Of a DNA stretch of 64,000 nt, positions 58,947-64,000 are shown piece after piece. The DNA comes from Epichloe hybrida (lineage: Eukaryota; Ascomycota; Sordariomycetes; Hypocreales; Clavicipitaceae). Position 1 is the stretch's first letter. Each line of letters starts with the position of its first letter. The stretch covers positions 6,758,001 to 6,822,000 of the forward strand of contig JAFEKR010000001.1 in assembly GCA_019022495.1 (NCBI GenBank). The letters are read 5' to 3'. A model generated the notes under the pieces. That model made no database searches. It was not told the origin of the DNA and saw only the letters and a list, made by a program, of their open reading frames with translations. The position numbers and the translations under genes are program-made.

Positions 58947-61900
58947 GCCTTATCCCTAGTAATAAAGTTACTTAGGTATAGTATATTACTAAAGCTATTA
59001 CTAAATAGGTAGTAAACCATGCCTAAGCTAAAGTAAAGGTAATAAACTATAATAATAGTAATATTTATACTACTAAAGAAGCCCTTAAATAAGCCCTTAA
59101 AGAGGCTATTAAAGAAGGAACTAAAGGAAGTAACACTCTAACCTAGGCAAGCATTACTACTAGCCTAGCTTCTAAATAAATAAATAGCTTACCTCCCTCC
59201 CTCTAAATCCCTAGTAAATAGGACTAAGAGGTACTTATTAAAGGGAATACTATCTAGGAATTACTTTAGTCTAGGGGTATAGAAGATATAGTAATAGTAG
59301 TAAATAAAGCTATAAGCTAGGCTATAGTAGTAGTAGCTAAAAGACTCCCTAGTAAGGACATAATTATTATCTTTAAAGGAAACACTACCTAATATAAAGA
59401 AGACTAATAATAAATTACTAAAGTATTTAGGCTAGAGGCAGCCCTTTACTATTATATACTTAGTATTATTATTAAAGGATTCCTAACTAAACACACCTCT
59501 CTTAAGAACCTAGTAATAGAAATTAGAAAAGCTAATAAGGTAAATATAGTAAAGGTAATAGTAAGATAACCCTAGGGTAAAGGCACCTAAAGAACTACTC
59601 TAATACTAGGCCTAGCTAAAGTAAAAGATACTAATAAGATATGCTAAGATAGTATAGTTTTTAAAGCAGAGCTTTTCTAAACTAAACTATATAATAAGAC
59701 CTTATAACCCTAATAATACTATAATTACTTCTAAATAGGCTATATAGCTAAGTTCTATAAGGTAGCACTAAGGTGTAGCAGGTGTAGGGCTAGCTATTAT
59801 AAGAATAGAGAGTCCTCCTACCTTATAAGAGATAGACAGGTAAAGAAGAACTATATCCTATACTCTAGACCACACCTAGCCTAGTTAAGGGACTATCCTA
59901 TCCTAAAAGAGAAGTAAAATACTACTAAAGTAGGATATCTTAAATAGCCCTCCTACTTTACTACCCGCTCCCTAAGCAAAGGCTTAACTACACCCTATAA
60001 GAGACCTAGTATAGTAGTAAAACCTATTATTATAGCAAGTAAAAAGAGAGAATACCTTATAAATATAGAATAAAGCGCTAAATAACTAAGATTAGGAAGC
60101 ATTAAATAATACACAAAGCAACTCAGAGCTAGAATAAAGCTAGCATAAGACAGTAGTAACTAACAGCCCCCCTAATTAACATAATAATATTATAAGTCCT
60201 TTTCTAGAACATAAACAAGAAGAATAAACTAGTATATATAGCGCTCTATTACTAGACTAATATAGACGTAATTATAATCTAAGAATAGGAACACATAAGA
60301 AACCTATAGCCCCTAGCACTAGGCCTTGCCTAGTTCTAACTTATATATTATAATAGATATAATATAATATATATAAATAAGAAACACAGAGTAAGGTTAT
60401 AGTTAGCCTAGGAAAGGACTAACTAGTTACTAGTAAAGCTATAAGGAGTTAATATTTACTTCCTTTACTTAAAGGGATATAGTAATAACTAGAACACCCC
60501 TATTTATATAATTAACCTAGAAAAGCCTTGTAACTAAAGCGTATTTATAGGTAACTTTAACTAAAAGCACCCCCTCTAGGATAAGCTAGATAGAAAAACT
60601 AATAAAGTAAATAAACTACTAGAGTTTATAGACTAGTAAAGGCTTAGACTTATTACACCCTAGGGTAAACCTATAAGATAATATAAAGATAATAGAGATA
60701 GTACTATTAATCTAGTATAGGCTACGCTAGATATTAGAGTCTACTATAAAGGCGCTAAAGATATCCCTAGATCTAACTATATCCTATAACTAATTAGTAT
60801 CTTTAATAAATAGTAGGAAGCTATCCCCTAGGTCCTTAGATATATATAGGGAGCTATAAACTAACCATATGTAAAGGCAGAGGCTGTGATTAGACTCTAG
60901 CCTAAAAACGCGCTAGACTTATATAATAAAGAGGGAATAGATAACTATATAATATAGCTTATTATAAGCTTATAATAGATTATAGATAAGGTAGTCCTAA
61001 AGAAGGCCTAGGGACTCCCTAGCCTAGAGGTATAGTAGTTAAGGAAAGCCTAAGAGTTAGTTAGTAAAGCAAGATAAGCTAAGAGATAATAGAGACACTA
61101 GAGAACTAATATAAACTAGTAAGCCTATACTAAGGTAAATAAGGACTAAGAATGTATTATAAGGGAAAAGAAAAGAAACGCGTAAAGGGACACACTATAA
61201 AAGGCTAATATATAGGAAAAAGATAGAGAGGTCTAGAGGCTTAAGAGATAGGCCTAACTTTAAAGCTAGGCCCCCCTAGAGCTCCCTAGACTCCCTAAGC
61301 TAGAAAGAAGCAAAAATAACCCTAACCTAGCTATCACACATAATAATAAGGCTAGCGTACTAGCATAAAGATTCTTCCCTAAGCTAACGGCGGACCTCTC
61401 ATATATACTAAACCTCTCCTTCCTAGAGCTAGAAAACGCACTACTACTAGATAAAGAATAATTTAGGTAAGAGGAGATTAATAATATTCTAGTAAATATA
61501 GCTAGCTAGAAGGCGCTAGGAGATAATAAACTCCTAGCAGGCCTTATTAAAGCCTATAATAACCTAGCTAAAGATACTATAGCTAGGCTTCTAAATATAG
61601 TCCTAGAAATAGGATACTTCCTAACCTACTTCTAAACTATAAGAGTAGTAGTAATTAGGAAACCTAGTAAAACCACTAAGAAAATAAGGAGAGCTAACGC
61701 ATAGAGACTAATCTTACTACTTAATATAGTAAGAAAGATTATAGAAGTAGTAATAGTAAAGTAACTTATAGCCTTTACTAAGGTAAAGGGGCTACTCCCT
61801 AAACTCTAGATAGGTAATAGGAAAAATAAATTAATAGAAACTATAATAAAAGTCCTTATTAAATATATTAGGGAGGCTTAGGGAAGGGGTAGTATTACCT

Positions 61901-64000
61901 TACTAGTGTAAATAGATATATCTTTAGTGTTTAATAGAGTTAGTTACCTATACCTAATATACTTACTTATAAAGATAGGAGTCCTATAATAGCTAATAGT
62001 AGTAATATAAAGCTTCCTTATAGATAGAATAAGCTAGCTTAGCTTTAATAAAGGACTCTCTAAACTATTTATAATTAAGGCTAGCACCCTATAAGAATTA
62101 CCTCTCTCCCTAATTCTCTTCTTACTTTACTTAGTAAAGCTCTATATTTGCCTCTAGGCTATTCTAGGCATAGTAGCTATAGGATTTGCGAATAATATAA
62201 ATATAGTAGCCTTTAGTAAGAATATAGTATAGACCTAGAGGAGACTTAAAGCTATATAAAAAATCTATAAGGAATAGGTAAAGTAAGTAAGAGTTAAGTT
62301 TAACCTAGCTAAAACTAAACTTATATACTTTAGTAAGTTCTATAAACCTCCCTAGGCTAGAGTCTAACTTAAAGTAGAGGAGATAGTATCTATAGAATTA
62401 TATAAATTCCTAGGAGTATAAGTTAATAGGAAACTTAACTAAAGCGCCTATAGAAATATCCTTAAGGGTAAGTTAGCCTAGTAATAGCTTATACTCTCTA
62501 AGCTAGTGGTATTAGCCTAGGGATATAGCTTTAGAGATACTAGACTCCTATATATATAGGTAGTCTAGCCTATCCTTGCCTATAAAGCAAGCGCTTACTA
62601 TACCCTTACTAAGAAGGGAGGAAAGCTAAGAGAAGTAGTAAAAAGCTTTATAGTAAATTAATTAGCCTGCCTCTAGATTATTATAAGGGCGTTTAAGGCC
62701 ACACCTATTATATAACTAGAAGTTAAGACCTATATCCCCCCCCTTAACCTCTACCTAAATAAGATAAAGCAAAGGTTTAAAGATAAAATCATTAATAGTA
62801 GGATAGTAAGGATAATCTAAGCCATAGCTAACTTAGTTATAATAGTACTACGCCATAGAAGAAGACCCCTACTTATTAATAATAAACTAGACGCAGACCT
62901 AGATAAGGAATAGAAGAAATAATAGGAGAACTAGCATAATAAAAAGAGGCTAGCCTAGAGTAAACGCATTAGAGAACTAACTAAAGACTACCTACCCTCC
63001 TATAACCTAAAGGAAATCTAGGAATTCCACACTAATATAGATAAGCATATCTCTTTAATAATTATCTAACTACACATAGGAAAGATAAGCCTAAATAAGT
63101 TCCTATTCTAAAGAAAGGTTCCTAGGGTGGTTTTACCCCTATATAGCTATAGTTAAGCTATAGAAGACTAATACTACGTACTAGTTAATTATAGTAAATA
63201 TAACTATAGGCAACCTTAGTAGCAATAGCCTACTAACACATAGGAGGCAAGGCTAGCCCTAAACAAACCTTAAAAAGCAAAATATTTAGCTAAATAGTTC
63301 CTTAGTATAAGATAACTCTAATATTACTTATTAGTATAGGAGCTAGCTATAAGATGGCTTGGAATACCGCTAGACCTAGGCTAAATCCGTTAATAGATAA
63401 AACACCTTCTAATCACAAATCTAGCATAAGGGACGGAACGGATAGTATAGGCACGGAGGCAGGCCAGGGGAGGGACTAATTTCATAATTTATAATCATAA
63501 TAGAGAATATTTAGGTCTAGAACTATTATTAGATTAAATTTAACTATAAACTCTAGGTATTATAAGTCCTACTAGCCCACTGCTACCCCTACTCTAAGCT
63601 AAATTTAAGCCGCTGCCTTATTCCTCCTCTAGGGTAGGAATTACACCTATAGCTACCTAGTTACAATTTTTCGCAGGGATAATAGTAAGTAGGAGATAGT
63701 TTATCTCTGCTATATACGCGTTAAGGCACGTAAGCTAAAAGATAAGCTTAGTATACTATTCCTTAGAGGAACTAGCCTAGTCTAGGCCTGCCGCTAAGGC
63801 GCTTTATTTCTTCTTTACCTAATTACTAGCGTAAAGCTTCTTAACCTAGTCCTAGAAGCCTTCTAAGGCTTATTAAGGAAAATATTAAAGCTAGAATAGA
63901 CCTGCTACTATGCTAGAATAGACTTACCGCACCCCTATTAGCTATAGAAGCCTAGGTCTTAACTAACCACTAATGCTTATTTTAATTACTAGACAAATTT
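58940..64000 (+). mobile_element. Tad1-type LINE retrotransposon, RIP-degraded, runs off the window
   Basis: Near full-length in the plus sense. The ORF1 relic has zinc-knuckle-like clusters at about 59,765-59,930 (RCSRCRASYYKNRESS, then SRPHLA). ORF2 begins near 60,190 with an endonuclease region (VFIGNFN at about 60,538-60,560, HPLQDKLD, then ITP*GKPIR). Reverse transcriptase occupies about 61,450-62,700, with GFANNINIVAF at about 62,185. The C-terminal region continues to about 63,430. Every frame is broken by stops at RIP-type positions. Its insertion cuts off paralogue B. The 5' junction is near 58,930-58,945; the 3' end is not in the window. It provides the empty-site reference for the young LTR element. 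Confidence 0.8.

Overview
The window is nuclear DNA of a filamentous ascomycete, most likely a Sordariomycete and plausibly Hypocreales. Genes carry short introns (53-186 bp) with fungal GT..AG signals. The repeats show the signature of repeat-induced point mutation (RIP): C-to-T and G-to-A transitions, loss of CpA/TpG, excess of TpA, and stop-riddled transposon reading frames. I ran no searches; family names rest on motifs I recognise.

Layout. (1) 1-13,880: normal-composition core DNA with three housekeeping genes, all on the minus strand: coronin (CRN1, 8 exons, 610 aa), the anillin-like septation protein BUD4 (4 exons, 1,360 aa) and the histidine-biosynthesis isomerase HIS6 (3 exons, 267 aa). 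(2) 13,880-48,560: a 35 kb block of AT-rich, RIP-degraded nested transposons with no intact gene. It can be partly unpacked from target-site duplications. A minus-strand Copia element is split by a small LTR element (15,399-25,401, duplication AGTAA), which itself contains a Gypsy element and a solo LTR. A second Copia element is split by a 5'-truncated LINE with a 14 bp duplication. A further Copia gag copy carries a hAT-type MITE with a perfect 8 bp duplication. A third insertion zone holds a LINE fragment split by a nearly un-mutated 4 kb LTR element (43,413-47,419). (3) 48,703-50,111: a RIP-degraded Tc1/mariner-type transposon in host DNA. (4) 50,114-58,940: an accessory gene island: a fused ATP-grasp/methyltransferase gene, an MFS transporter gene with an odd intron, and two head-to-head paralogues of an unrecognised helical, membrane-active-looking protein family. 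Between those two lie three tandem long hairpins. (5) 58,940-64,000: a long RIP-degraded Tad1-type LINE that truncates the second paralogue and runs off the window.

Most notable are: the young non-autonomous LTR element whose interior is a mosaic of short repeats carrying an AGAAG-AC-CTTCT core; the three hairpins whose arms differ by compensatory changes; the ATP-grasp/methyltransferase plus transporter pair, which may be a minimal metabolite locus; and the paralogue pair, one copy broken by a LINE.

The core genes are independent of one another (actin patch, septum, histidine synthesis). The island genes look like lineage-specific cargo held between RIP-silenced repeat blocks. Intron positions were derived by hand from reading frame, splice consensus and remembered family sequence, and are not confirmed by transcripts.
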